Positions 25,374-34,591 of a stretch of DNA of 64,000 nucleotides are shown here, in pieces. The stretch comes from JAWKVD01 sp041398225. GTDB taxonomy: Bacteria; Pseudomonadota; Alphaproteobacteria; Caulobacterales; Hyphomonadaceae. Within the stretch, counting starts at the first letter, position 1. Every line of letters begins with the position of its first letter. The notes below the pieces were generated by a model. The model ran no database searches. It had not been told where the DNA came from and was given only the letters and a program-made list of their open reading frames with translations. The position numbers and the translations under genes were made by a program. The DNA is taken from positions 1 through 64,000 of the forward strand of contig JAWKVD010000010.1 of assembly GCA_041398225.1 (NCBI GenBank), written 5' to 3'.

Positions 25374-27136
25374 ACCTGCAGCTGGGTATCGTCGGCAACG
25401 GAACCATTGCAGGTCTGATCAACCAGACCGGCGAATACGTCTGGCTGTGCCTGCCGCGCTTCGACGGCGAACCCGTGTTCAACACCCTGCTCGGCGGCGG
25501 CGGGCGCTTCGCGGTCCGGCTCGAGAACCAGGTCAGCGCCAGCCAGGTCTATCTACGCAACACGGCCGTTATCGAAACGCTTCTGGAAGCCGAGGACGGA
25601 TCGGCCGTCCGCATTACCGACTTCGCGCCCCGCTTCGTCGCGCGCGGGCGCATGTTCCGCCCGGCCTCGATCGTGCGCACCGTGAAACCCGAACGCGGCC
25701 TTCCGCGCATCACCATCGAACTGAACGGCCAGACCGGGCGCGGCGCGACGGACATGCCGGTGAAGCGCGGCGTCTCGCACCTCTCCTACATCGACGAACA
25801 GCACGGCTTTCGCGTCACGACCGATGCGCCGCTGTCCTATGTCGTCGACAACCGCCCCTTCGTGCTCGACCGGGAGATCAGCTTCGTCCTCGGCCCCGAC
25901 GAGTCGCTCTCAGACGAAGTCGGCAACCTCGCGCGCAGCTGGAAAGAGCAGACCGCAAGCCACTGGCGCGACTGGTCGCGGCGCCTCGCCACTCCCGCCG
26001 AATGGCAGGAAGCGGTCATCCGCGCCGCCATCACCCTGAAGCTCTGCGTCTTCGAGGAGACCGGCGGCATCGTCGCCGCGCTCACGACCAGCCTGCCCGA
26101 GCACGCCGACTCCGGGCGCAACTGGGACTATCGCTATTGCTGGTTGCGCGACGCCTACTTCACCGTGTCCGCTCTCAACCGGCTGTCCGCCGTCGGCACG
26201 CTGGAGCGCTATGTCGCCTTTCTCCGCAACACGGTGGCGCAGACCAGGGGCGGCCACATCCAGCCGGTGTTCGGCGTCGCCCTCGAACCCGATCTCACCG
26301 AAACCATTGCCGAACACCTGCCCGGCTATCGCGGCATGGGGCCGGTGCGTTTCGGAAACCAGGCCGCCGAACACATCCAGCACGACGTCTATGGCCATGT
26401 GATCCTCGGCGCATCGCAGGCCTTCTTCGACGAACGCCTCTACTACAAGGCCGGCCCGCTGGAGTTCCATAACTTCGAACTGGTCGGCGAGCGCGCGTGG
26501 CAGGTCTACCGCACGCCGGATGCGGGCATCTGGGAATACAGGGGCCGCGCCTGCGTTCACACCTCCTCGGCGTTCATGTGCTGGGCCGCTTGCGACCGGC
26601 TGGCCAAGATCGCGGCGGTCGTCGGCCGCCCCGATCGCATTCCGATCTGGCGGGAGCGCGCCGACGAAATGCGCGAAGTCATTCTCAGAGAGGCGTGGAA
26701 CGAGAAGCGGCAGGCCTTCACCGGCGCATTCGGCGAGGACGCGCTCGACGCATCCGTTCTGCTGATGGCCGAGATCGGCTTCATCGACCCGCAGGACCCG
26801 CGCTACGTCGCAACGGTCGACCGTATCGACGAAGAACTGCGCGAGGGGTTCCACGTCTACCGCTACCGGACCGAGGACGATTTCGGAAAACCCAAAACCG
26901 CCTTCACCGCGTGCACCTTCTGGCACATCGACGCGCTCGCGCGCATCGGGCGCAAGGAACAGGCGCGCGAGATCTTCGAGGACGTGCTCGCGCATCGAAC
27001 GCATCTTGGCCTGCTTTCGGAGGATATCGACACAGCCACCGGCGAGTTGTGGGGCAATTTCCCGCAGACCTACTCCATGGTGGGCGTCATAAACGCCGCA
27101 GCCCGGCTGAGTCGCTCCTGGGAAGACGTCACCTGA
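25343..27136 (+). CDS. Glycoside hydrolase family 15 protein (trehalase or glucoamylase type)
   Basis: The roughly 597-residue GH15 enzyme hydrolyses an alpha-glucoside. An N-terminal beta-sandwich (LGIVGNGTIAGLINQTGEYVW) is followed by the alpha/alpha barrel: RNWDYRYCWLRDAYFTV, the proposed catalytic acid in AGIWEYRGRACVH, and the second acid in ATGELWGNFPQTYS. Bacterial GH15 proteins next to ots genes are often trehalases, so trehalose turnover is the best guess. I prefer the ATG at 25343, 7 nt after GAGG; ATG 25337 and GTG 25370 (overlapping the otsB stop) are alternatives. Confidence 0.88.
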   Translation: MAGDAGDASVNLQLGIVGNGTIAGLINQTGEYVWLCLPRFDGEPVFNTLLGGGGRFAVRLENQVSASQVYLRNTAVIETLLEAEDGSAVRITDFAPRFVARGRMFRPASIVRTVKPERGLPRITIELNGQTGRGATDMPVKRGVSHLSYIDEQHGFRVTTDAPLSYVVDNRPFVLDREISFVLGPDESLSDEVGNLARSWKEQTASHWRDWSRRLATPAEWQEAVIRAAITLKLCVFEETGGIVAALTTSLPEHADSGRNWDYRYCWLRDAYFTVSALNRLSAVGTLERYVAFLRNTVAQTRGGHIQPVFGVALEPDLTETIAEHLPGYRGMGPVRFGNQAAEHIQHDVYGHVILGASQAFFDERLYYKAGPLEFHNFELVGERAWQVYRTPDAGIWEYRGRACVHTSSAFMCWAACDRLAKIAAVVGRPDRIPIWRERADEMREVILREAWNEKRQAFTGAFGEDALDASVLLMAEIGFIDPQDPRYVATVDRIDEELREGFHVYRYRTEDDFGKPKTAFTACTFWHIDALARIGRKEQAREIFEDVLAHRTHLGLLSEDIDTATGELWGNFPQTYSMVGVINAAARLSRSWEDVT

Positions 27137-27364
27137 GGCCCGCTTAAACCGCCTGAAAGGCGATTCCGGCCGTGTTCGCCTCTCCTTAAGGCGGAAAATC
27201 AACCTTGACGGCCCACAAAACGGGATGCGGAAGCGGATACCCCCAGCAATCTTTCGGGTAGCAATCTGCTAACGATGTAGTAACGCAAGCGGGCTGACCT
27301 GCCCGCCCCGGGCTCTACGGAGCGTCAGCGGAAGAACGCAAGCCTGGCTGCGGAACTCTTACCC

Positions 27365-29311
27365 ATGACCGAACCGACCCAACCGACCGAGTCCACGGAC
27401 GCGCAGGACGCCCCGGAAGAAGCCGAGGCGACGCCGGCGCATCCGCCAAGTCGCAAGCGCTTTGTAGGCCTCGCTCTTGGGTCGATGGGCGTCGTCTTCG
27501 GCGACATCGGCACCAGTCCGCTCTACGCCATGCGGGAGGCGCTGGCGCACGCCGATGCGGAAGTCGCGCAGGAACTGGCCGTGGTCGGCGTGGTCTCGCT
27601 CGTCTTCTGGGCGCTGATCCTGATCGTGACGATCAAATACGTTCTCGTTCTGATGCGCGCCGACAACAATGGCGAAGGCGGCACGCTCGCCCTGATGGCG
27701 CTGGCGCAGCGCTCGTTGAAGAAGCGCTCCACGGTCGTCTTCGCGCTGGGCGTCATCGGCGCCGCGCTGTTCTATGGCGACGGCATCATCACGCCGGCCG
27801 TCTCCGTGATGGGCGCGCTTGAGGGTCTCGCCGAAGCGCCCGGCTTCGGGCGCGCCATGGCGCCGCTGGTGCTCCCGCTGTCGCTGGTGGTTCTGGTCGG
27901 CCTGTTCATGATCCAGTCGCGCGGCACCGCCCGCGTCGGGCGCCTGTTCGGCCCCGTGACGCTGCTCTGGTTCATCGTGCTCGGCGCGCTGGGACTGGTG
28001 CACATCTCAGACGACCTTTCGATCTTCCGCGCCCTCTCTCCGCACTACGGCATCGAATTCCTCGTCTCCAACGGCGCCCACAGCTTCGTGGTTCTGGGCA
28101 GCGTCTTCCTCGTCGTCACCGGCGCCGAAGCGCTCTACGCCGACATGGGCCATTTCGGACGCGGCCCCATTCGCGTCTCGTGGTTCTTCATCGTCCTGCC
28201 CTGTCTGGTGCTGAACTATATGGGTCAGGGCGCGATGGTGCTGGCCCATCCGGAAGCCGCCGAGAATCCCTTCTTCCGGATGATCCCCGAAAACGTCTAC
28301 TGGCCGGTCCTTCTGCTCGCGACCGCCGCCGCGGTGATCGCCAGCCAGGCCGTCATCAGCGGCGCCTTCTCGCTGACGCAACAGGCCGTGCAGCTCGGAC
28401 TGCTGCCGCGTCTTCGCATCCTGCGCACCTCGGAAACCGAGGCCGGTCAGATCTACGCCCCGCAGGTCAACTGGCTGCTGCTCGTCGGCGTCGTCTTCCT
28501 CGTGCTCTTCCTCCAAAGCTCTTCGCGGCTGGCGGCCGCCTACGGCATCGCCGTCACCGGCGCGATGTTCGTCGATACGCTGCTGATGGGTGTGATCGTT
28601 CACTTCCTCTGGAAACAGTCGATCACGCGGACCATCGCCTATCTCGCCATCTTCGCGATCCTCGATCTCGTCTTCCTCGGCTCCAACATGCTGAAGATCC
28701 CGGAAGGCGCTTGGCTGCCGCTGGCGCTCGGCCTCGCCCTCGTCATCACCATGTGGACCTGGCGGCGCGGCGTTCGCCTGCTCTCGGACCGTCAGCGCCA
28801 GATGACGCTAAGCCTCTCCGATCTGATTGAATCGCTGGCGGTGAAACAACCGCACCGCGTCGAAGGAACGGCGGTCTACCTGACCGCCGAACCCGACACG
28901 GCCCCGGTCGCCCTGCTTCACAACCTGAAGCACAACCGTGTGCTGCACGCGCAGAACATCATCATGACCATCGAGACCGCGAAGATGCCGCGCGTCGAGG
29001 TCGCCGATCGTGTGACGGTGAAAGAGATCAGCCCGGACTTCAAACTGGTCACGGTGACATTCGGCTTCATGGAGACGCCGAACCTGCCCGAAGCCCTGGT
29101 GCAGGCGCGCAAGAGCGGCTTGAAGTTCGACATCATGTCGACCTCCTTCTTCCTCAGCCGGCGCTCGCTCGTGCCGTCCGCCAGCTCCGGCATGCCGCTC
29201 TGGCAGGATCACCTGTTCATCTTCCTGTCGCGCAACGCAGGCAGCCCGGCGGACTTCTTCCGTCTGCCCGCCGGCCGTGTGATCGAGATGGGCGCTCAGG
29301 TGGTGATCTAG
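27365..29311 (+). CDS. kup: Kup-type potassium uptake protein
   Basis: Kup imports potassium with protons across the inner membrane and needs no ATP. The 648-residue protein has a disordered acidic N-terminus, the family signature GVVFGDIGTSPLYAMREAL near residue 40, about twelve transmembrane helices up to WLPLALGLALVITMW, and a soluble C-terminal domain with RVLHAQNIIMTIE and ending RVIEMGAQVVI. It stands alone downstream of the trehalose operon, a sensible neighbour since both help osmotic adjustment, but 228 nt separate them. Convergent with the ATP-grasp gene; a 9-bp stem spans 29317-29345. Confidence 0.95.
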   Translation: MTEPTQPTESTDAQDAPEEAEATPAHPPSRKRFVGLALGSMGVVFGDIGTSPLYAMREALAHADAEVAQELAVVGVVSLVFWALILIVTIKYVLVLMRADNNGEGGTLALMALAQRSLKKRSTVVFALGVIGAALFYGDGIITPAVSVMGALEGLAEAPGFGRAMAPLVLPLSLVVLVGLFMIQSRGTARVGRLFGPVTLLWFIVLGALGLVHISDDLSIFRALSPHYGIEFLVSNGAHSFVVLGSVFLVVTGAEALYADMGHFGRGPIRVSWFFIVLPCLVLNYMGQGAMVLAHPEAAENPFFRMIPENVYWPVLLLATAAAVIASQAVISGAFSLTQQAVQLGLLPRLRILRTSETEAGQIYAPQVNWLLLVGVVFLVLFLQSSSRLAAAYGIAVTGAMFVDTLLMGVIVHFLWKQSITRTIAYLAIFAILDLVFLGSNMLKIPEGAWLPLALGLALVITMWTWRRGVRLLSDRQRQMTLSLSDLIESLAVKQPHRVEGTAVYLTAEPDTAPVALLHNLKHNRVLHAQNIIMTIETAKMPRVEVADRVTVKEISPDFKLVTVTFGFMETPNLPEALVQARKSGLKFDIMSTSFFLSRRSLVPSASSGMPLWQDHLFIFLSRNAGSPADFFRLPAGRVIEMGAQVVI

Positions 29312-29329
29312 GGCCGGGCCGGCGATCCG

Positions 29330-30430
29330 TCAGGCTTCGCCGGCCGCGTCATCGCCGGCCTTTTCGGCTTCGCCGTCTTCCCCGTCTTCTTCACCGTCTT
29401 CCTCATCCTCGTCGATATCGACGCCGGCGCGCTCCAGCCCGAGCTGAAGCAACCGGTTGAGAAGTTCGGGATAGCTGAAGCCGTCGAACTCGGCGGCGTA
29501 GGCGAATTCCTGGCTCTCGGCGATCTCCGGATTGGGGTTCGCCTCGATGAAGTACGGCACACCCGCTTCGGACAGCCGGAAGTCGATCCGCGCATACCCG
29601 TCCAGCTCAAGCACATCGCAGATCGTCTTGACCATGCGCTGAATGCGCTTCGCCAGCGCGGCCGGCATCTCCTCGGCGGGACCGTGCACCACGCCGCGAC
29701 GCTCCTGGTAGTCGACATTGTGCTTCGCCATCTCGGTGGCGATCAGGCGCGTGCCCTCCGGGTTCATGAACGACAATTCCCACACCGGCAGCACATGCCT
29801 CCGGTCGTTGCCGAACATGCCGACATAAATCTCGCGGCCTTCGATATACTGCTCCGCGATCGCCGCCGTCTTCACCCGCTTGTGGATGTAGGCGACGCGC
29901 TTCTCCAGCTCCTCGTCGGTGTCGACGACGGAGTTCTGCGAAATGCCGCGCGAAGCGTCCTCGCTCAGGCTCTTCACGATCAGCGGGAACTTCAGCGACC
30001 TCGGCCGCTTGATCTTCCGGCCCAGCGGGTAGACCTGAAACGCCGGCACCGGAATGCGGTGATACTTGAGCAGCTTCTTCGACAGGTCCTTGCCGCGCGA
30101 CAGCACAATTCCGCGCGGACTGCAGCCGGTATAGGGCACCCGCATCAGCTCAAGCAGCGCCACCACGTTCTGCGCATACAGCGTCTCGCCATGGAACTCT
30201 TCGAGCAGGTTGAAAACGATGTCCGGCGCCCAAGACTCGATGGCGTCGCGGATCGGCGACAGCTCTTCCTGCGCGCCGAGCATACGCACTTCGTGACCCA
30301 GCTTTCGCAGCGTGGTCATCACATCGTATTCGGTCTTCCAGTTGTTCTTCTCCTGCTCGGAGAAGGTTTCTGGATTTTCCGGAGGTACGAGCGCGGGGTG
30401 GCAGAGAGCCAGGACGCGGAGGCGTTTCAT
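29330..30430 (-). CDS. ATP-grasp ligase of the D-Ala-D-Ala ligase fold
   Basis: The 366-residue protein is an ATP-grasp enzyme, a class that activates a carboxylate as acyl-phosphate and joins it to an amine. It has SPRGIVLSRGKDLSKKLL, the ATP-binding PLIVKSLSEDASRGIS, EQYIEGREIYVGMFG, and the metal-site motif ARIDFRLSEAGVPYFIEANPNP. It ends in a run of Asp/Glu (DIDEDEEDGEEDGEDGE), unusual for this class. It is not a standard Ddl: its N-terminal half differs and no cell-division genes are nearby. Its ATG overlaps the stop of the zinc metallopeptidase by 4 nt. The substrate is unknown. Confidence 0.85.
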   Translation of the reverse strand: MKRLRVLALCHPALVPPENPETFSEQEKNNWKTEYDVMTTLRKLGHEVRMLGAQEELSPIRDAIESWAPDIVFNLLEEFHGETLYAQNVVALLELMRVPYTGCSPRGIVLSRGKDLSKKLLKYHRIPVPAFQVYPLGRKIKRPRSLKFPLIVKSLSEDASRGISQNSVVDTDEELEKRVAYIHKRVKTAAIAEQYIEGREIYVGMFGNDRRHVLPVWELSFMNPEGTRLIATEMAKHNVDYQERRGVVHGPAEEMPAALAKRIQRMVKTICDVLELDGYARIDFRLSEAGVPYFIEANPNPEIAESQEFAYAAEFDGFSYPELLNRLLQLGLERAGVDIDEDEEDGEEDGEDGEAEKAGDDAAGEA

Positions 30431-31458
30431 ACGGCGATCCACTGCCGCCGCGAGGTGTAGAGCGAGTGGATCGACTTGTCGGCCAGGAAGGACGACAGGT
30501 CGCCGCGAAGCCTCCGCTCGGAGCCCGGCGCACGCAGGTTCAGGAAGCGGCAGCGGTCGATCACATCGTCGATCATGTCGTTCACCGGCACGCCGCAATC
30601 CCCGGCGCGGCGCGAGACCGACTTGCGGATCTCCTCGCGAGTGCGCCGAATGAACGCCGATGCGGCCGGCGCGGTACGGTGGCGGCGGTCGCAGGAGAAG
30701 ATCCGCAGCAGGTCGCCGTCGAACTTCGCCATGCCGTCCTTCGCATAGTGAACGCGCTTGCCGTCATAGTGCTCGCCAAGCGTCTGCGAGAGCTTGCCGA
30801 CCGGATCGACTTCAAGCCGGCTGGAAAGGATCGGCTTCTCGCCGGCGATCTCTTTCATCAGCTCGTCGACATATTCCAGCTTCTCGATCGCCTGCCAGTC
30901 CGCATACGTCTTGCGCCAGGTCGAGCGGGGCGTCAGCCACACCGCGAACGTCTCGGCGAAATCCTCGTCCGGATGGCATTGCGCATACCAGTTGCGCAGG
31001 TGCTGCACATAGCGCTGGTCGCGCGGATCGGGCCGGTAATAGCTGGGATAAGGCGTCGAGGACCGCCCGAACAGCATCTGCCATTTGCGGCGGCGGTGAA
31101 GCCCGTAAGCGTGCTGCACCACATGCCCCGCCTCATGGCGCAGAATCCTCATGCACTCGGTGCGCGTACCGCCCTCAACCGTGTGCATCATCCGGCGCTC
31201 AAGCCGCGAAAGACGCGGATGGGCGAGATAGAACGGAAAGGAAATGCCCGGCGTGTTGTCCGGGCTGAACCACTCGTCGGAAATCCACGCATGCGGACGC
31301 GCGAGAATGTTCTTGCCGGCCAGTTCGCGGTTCAGCGCGTCCAGGCGCGTCTCAAGAACCGTTCCCTTGATGGTGACGCCCAGATCGCGAAACCGCAGCT
31401 TCAGCAGGTCCTCGTCGTTAAAGCGCACCCAGGCTGGAGGAGCAGAGCGTTTACGCAT
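30427..31458 (-). CDS. Putative zinc-binding metallopeptidase coupled to the ATP-grasp gene
   Basis: The 343-residue cytoplasmic protein carries the zinc-peptidase motif HEAGH (residues 108-112) within ECMRILRHEAGHVVQHAYGL, and a downstream DEDFAETFAVWL (about 164-175) that can give the third, acidic ligand. It resembles the family annotated simply as putative zinc-binding metallopeptidase. No signal peptide or membrane helix is seen; the C-terminal half is basic. The stop overlaps the ATP-grasp start (ATGA), implying tight co-expression. The pair suggests an enzyme that forms and another that cuts a peptide-like bond; this is inference. Confidence 0.8.
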   Translation of the reverse strand: MRKRSAPPAWVRFNDEDLLKLRFRDLGVTIKGTVLETRLDALNRELAGKNILARPHAWISDEWFSPDNTPGISFPFYLAHPRLSRLERRMMHTVEGGTRTECMRILRHEAGHVVQHAYGLHRRRKWQMLFGRSSTPYPSYYRPDPRDQRYVQHLRNWYAQCHPDEDFAETFAVWLTPRSTWRKTYADWQAIEKLEYVDELMKEIAGEKPILSSRLEVDPVGKLSQTLGEHYDGKRVHYAKDGMAKFDGDLLRIFSCDRRHRTAPAASAFIRRTREEIRKSVSRRAGDCGVPVNDMIDDVIDRCRFLNLRAPGSERRLRGDLSSFLADKSIHSLYTSRRQWIAV

Positions 31459-31696
31459 GGCCGTAGACTGACCCCGACTTAAGTGGAAACGGCGCGTCGC
31501 CGAACCGTTCCCGAACCCTGACGCCGACGCTACCGGGTTCAGCTCTCAGGCGAGCCCGGACCGCCATTTTTCAGGAGCTCCCGACGCCTGTTGCGCCGGC
31601 AATTTCCCCTGAACCCCGCCCGAGCCCGTTAAGGGACTCCGGCAAGTAAGTCTTGTTCTCATACTTTTTTCCCAACGGAGGATTAACACAATCACA

Positions 31697-32509
31697 TTAA
31701 CCTTTTCCGGGCTCAGGCGGCGCAAGACCCGGAACCAGCTCCCGAAAGGCGCGCCAGCTCGCCAGCCCCAGCCACGGAAAAGCGATCGCGAGCGGCAGCA
31801 GCCCGCACAGCATCGACATCAGCGTGATCGCAGCCACCAGCCCCGCCCACACCAGCATCGGCGCGAAGTTGCGGTTCACCGAGCGGACGCTGGTGACGGT
31901 GGCGATGAAGATGTCGTTCCGGCGGTCCAGCAGCATCGGCGCGGACACCACCACCAGGCAGTAGGTCAGGAACGCAATCACCCCGCCCAAGATCGTGCCC
32001 GCGATCAGCATCCCGTGGCCGCCGGGCGTGTTCAGCGCCCATTCAAGTACGTCGTTGAACGTCCGGTGGGCCCGATTGGTCGACAGCCCATAGACCAGCT
32101 GCGCGATCCGCCCCCAGAACAGATAGAGCAGCATCAGCGCCAGCCCCAGAAAGGCCACGTCGCGCCGGATCGCCGAGGAAACCAGGAACATGCGCGTCAG
32201 GCGCGGCCGCTCGCCCGCATCCAGCGCCCGCCCGGCCTCGTAAAGGCCCATCGCCAGCATCGGCGCCACGAACACGAAGCCGCAGCTCAGCACCAGCACC
32301 CAGACGGCGAAACCGGCGGCCATCAGCGCCCACACGAACAGACCGCTCACCACCACAAGGCACAGGCCGTAGACGAGGCACGGCCCCGGCGCCCGCATGA
32401 AATCCCGCCAGCCGAGCGCCAGCCACCTGAACGGCGCCGACATGCCGATGTCGGCGACATCCGGCAGCCCCAGCGAGCCCGGCGGCGGTGCGGTGCGGGT
32501 TTCTTCCAT
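31697..32509 (-). CDS. DUF2189 domain-containing membrane protein
   Basis: The 270-residue inner-membrane protein has about six hydrophobic helices. The family features are the N-terminal WLALGWRDFMRAPGPCLVYG, a first helix pair (CLVVVSGLFVWALMAAGFAV, then VLSCGFVFVAPMLAMGLYEA), MLLYLFWGRIAQLVYG in the middle, and VSAPMLLDRRNDIFIATVTS before the last helix. The function of DUF2189 is unknown. It is transcribed alone on the minus strand; 238 nt separate it from the metallopeptidase start, and that gap shows no gene. Confidence 0.85.
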   Translation of the reverse strand: MEETRTAPPPGSLGLPDVADIGMSAPFRWLALGWRDFMRAPGPCLVYGLCLVVVSGLFVWALMAAGFAVWVLVLSCGFVFVAPMLAMGLYEAGRALDAGERPRLTRMFLVSSAIRRDVAFLGLALMLLYLFWGRIAQLVYGLSTNRAHRTFNDVLEWALNTPGGHGMLIAGTILGGVIAFLTYCLVVVSAPMLLDRRNDIFIATVTSVRSVNRNFAPMLVWAGLVAAITLMSMLCGLLPLAIAFPWLGLASWRAFRELVPGLAPPEPGKG

Positions 32510-32740
32510 TGCGGTCTCCCCTCCATTCGTGCTTCACGCGCCGCGACGCACGGCGTCGGCGGTCGCCCGGCGGCGTTCCTAGGGAGGGGGCCGTCAGCAG
32601 CGCCTCTGCCGGGCGCCTGCGCTGACGGTCAAAAGTCTCGGGTGCGCCGGTCCGCACACCTTGAGCTGGAACAAATCACGCGCCAAGACTTGTTCACGCC
32701 TCCGCGACCCTGAAATGCGTGCGTCCATCCGGAGAAATCG

Positions 32741-34105
32741 ATGCGAGCCCTGATCCTCTGCCTGTCCGCAGCCCTCTGCGGCTGCGTCAGCACGCCGGAC
32801 CTCGCCTTTGTGAACCCGGCGCCGGCGCCCCAACCGGCCGCCGCCTCCACCTTCGCCCCGCCGCTCGAGGGCGATGTCCTCGCCCTCGCCTTTTCGGGCG
32901 GCGGCGCCCGGGCCGCCGCCTTCGCCTATGGCGCAACCCAGGGCCTCAAGGAGATGCGCGCCGCCGACGGCGCCCCGCTGCTCGACCATGTGCGGCTCGT
33001 CACCGGCGTCTCCGGCGGCTCCATCCTCGCCGCCTACCTCGCCCAGAACGGCCCCGAAGGCATAGACGGCTTCCGCGCCGCCTATCTCGACAAGGACTGG
33101 GCTCGCGATCTCAACATGAACCTGTTCTCCCCGCTCAACTGGCTCCGCGCATCCAATGGCGGGCTGAACGGATCGCAGGCCGCCGCCGACTGGCTCGACC
33201 GCGAGGTCTTCGACCATGGCCGTCTCGACGATCTCAACCATCATGGCATCCGGGCCGTCATCAACGCCACCGACATCTTCAACGGCACGCCGTTCGCCTT
33301 CACGCCCTTCTACTTCGAAACGATCTGCGCCGATCTCTCCAGCGTCCGCATCGCCGATGCGGTGGCCGCGTCGATGGCCTTCCCGCTGGTGTTCCAGCCC
33401 GTCCTCCTCGAACCCCACCCCGGACAATGCCCGCAGCCGGGCTGGGTCGACCGGGTCCTCGCGGACCGGCAGGCGCCGCTGCAGGCGCGTCGCACCGCCC
33501 AGGCGGTCAAATCCTACCATTCGCCGAATACGTTGACCTACCTCCACCTCGTCGACGGCGGGGTGGTCGACAATCTCGGCCTCTCCACGCTCGAACTGGA
33601 AGCGGCGATCAACGACCCGCTGGAAGACCCCGCGCCCGAAAACCTCGTCCGCCTCAACAGCATGACGTTTCTTGTCGTCAACGCCGAGCAGATCCGCCAG
33701 CAGGATTGGCAGAAAACGCGCGAGGGACCGGATGGCGTCGACGTCGCCGCGGCTCTCTCCAACATCCTCATCGAATCCCCCAACCGGACCAATTTCGACT
33801 CGTTCCGTCTGCAATTGCAGGATCGCGAGAAGCGCATCGCCGAACTGCGATGCGCGCTGCCCGACGCCCAGGTCATCGCGGTGCGCGGCACGCTCGACGG
33901 CTGGAAATGCGATGCGGTCCGGCTGCGCGCCGACGTGGTGTCATTCGCCGACCTTGGAGAGCCGCTCGCCAGCGAACTCGGTCAGATCGAAACGCAGGTC
34001 AGCCTGCCCAGGGAAGATATCGACAAGCTCGTCGCGGCCGGCCGTCAGGCGATCATGGCCAACGAAACGGCCCGCGCCCTCGCGAAAGCCGCCCTCGGCA
34101 GCTAG
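32741..34105 (+). CDS. Patatin-like phospholipase lipoprotein
   Basis: The 454-residue lipoprotein has a short lipobox signal (LILCLSAALCGC, lipidated Cys15). The patatin catalytic dyad is complete: the oxyanion-hole loop SGGGAR (about residues 52-57), the nucleophile Ser91 in GVSGGS, and the Asp of VDGGVVDNLG near residue 273. Such enzymes deacylate phospholipids or related esters; with a lipid anchor it probably works in the periplasm or at the outer membrane. The C-terminal region beyond about residue 300 is not obviously part of the patatin fold. It is convergent with smpB, with a 3-nt gap. Confidence 0.88.
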   Translation: MRALILCLSAALCGCVSTPDLAFVNPAPAPQPAAASTFAPPLEGDVLALAFSGGGARAAAFAYGATQGLKEMRAADGAPLLDHVRLVTGVSGGSILAAYLAQNGPEGIDGFRAAYLDKDWARDLNMNLFSPLNWLRASNGGLNGSQAAADWLDREVFDHGRLDDLNHHGIRAVINATDIFNGTPFAFTPFYFETICADLSSVRIADAVAASMAFPLVFQPVLLEPHPGQCPQPGWVDRVLADRQAPLQARRTAQAVKSYHSPNTLTYLHLVDGGVVDNLGLSTLELEAAINDPLEDPAPENLVRLNSMTFLVVNAEQIRQQDWQKTREGPDGVDVAAALSNILIESPNRTNFDSFRLQLQDREKRIAELRCALPDAQVIAVRGTLDGWKCDAVRLRADVVSFADLGEPLASELGQIETQVSLPREDIDKLVAAGRQAIMANETARALAKAALGS

Positions 34106-34108
34106 CGC

Positions 34109-34591
34109 CTAGCCCCGGTCGCGCATCAGGCGCGCCTTCTGGCGGTCCCAGTCGCGCTTCTTCTCGACATCACGCTTGTCCGGCGCCTTCCGGCCGGTGG
34201 CCAGCGCCAGCTCCAGCTTCGCGATGCCGCGCGGGTTGAAGTAGAGCTTGAGCGGAACCAGCGTCCGCCCCTCGCGCTCGATCGCGTTGATCAGCTTGGC
34301 CATCTCCCGCTTCTTCAGCAGCAGTTTCCGCTTGCGCCCCGGCTCGTGGTTGAACTGCGACGCAGGCGGATAAATCGGGATCGAGGCGTTGATCAGCACG
34401 ATCTCGCCGTCCTCCTCGCGCGCATAGCTCTCGGCGATATTCGCCCGGCCTTCGCGCAGCGATTTCACCTCGGTGCCGACAAGCGAAATGCCGGCCTCGA
34501 TCGTGTCTTCGATCTGATAGTTGCGGCGCGCCTGCCTGTTTTCGGCGATGAGCTTCTTGGCCTGGTCGCGCGCGCTGCCTGCAGCAGCCAT
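34109..34591 (-). CDS. smpB: SsrA-binding protein
   Basis: SmpB binds tmRNA and delivers it to stalled ribosomes for trans-translation. The 160-residue protein has NRQARRNYQIEDTIEAGISL, GTEVKSLREGRANIAESYA, INASIPIYPPASQFNHEPGRK, KLLLKKREMAKL and the basic C-terminal tail KRDWDRQKARLMRDRG, all typical of the family. The start overlaps the dapA stop by one base (TAATG), so dapA and smpB form an operon, a common arrangement in alphaproteobacteria. The tmRNA gene ssrA is not seen in this window. Confidence 0.95.
   Translation of the reverse strand: MAAAGSARDQAKKLIAENRQARRNYQIEDTIEAGISLVGTEVKSLREGRANIAESYAREEDGEIVLINASIPIYPPASQFNHEPGRKRKLLLKKREMAKLINAIEREGRTLVPLKLYFNPRGIAKLELALATGRKAPDKRDVEKKRDWDRQKARLMRDRG

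Noticed and set aside
29317..29345. 9-bp stem between kup and the ATP-grasp gene
   Set aside because: It overlaps the last codons of the ATP-grasp gene and has no T tract, so I did not list it as a terminator.
31640..31700. GGAGGA followed by TTAA-N10-TTAA, considered as a ribosome site or CtrA box
   Set aside because: No plus-strand gene follows, and the spacing is 10 rather than 7, so it fits neither.
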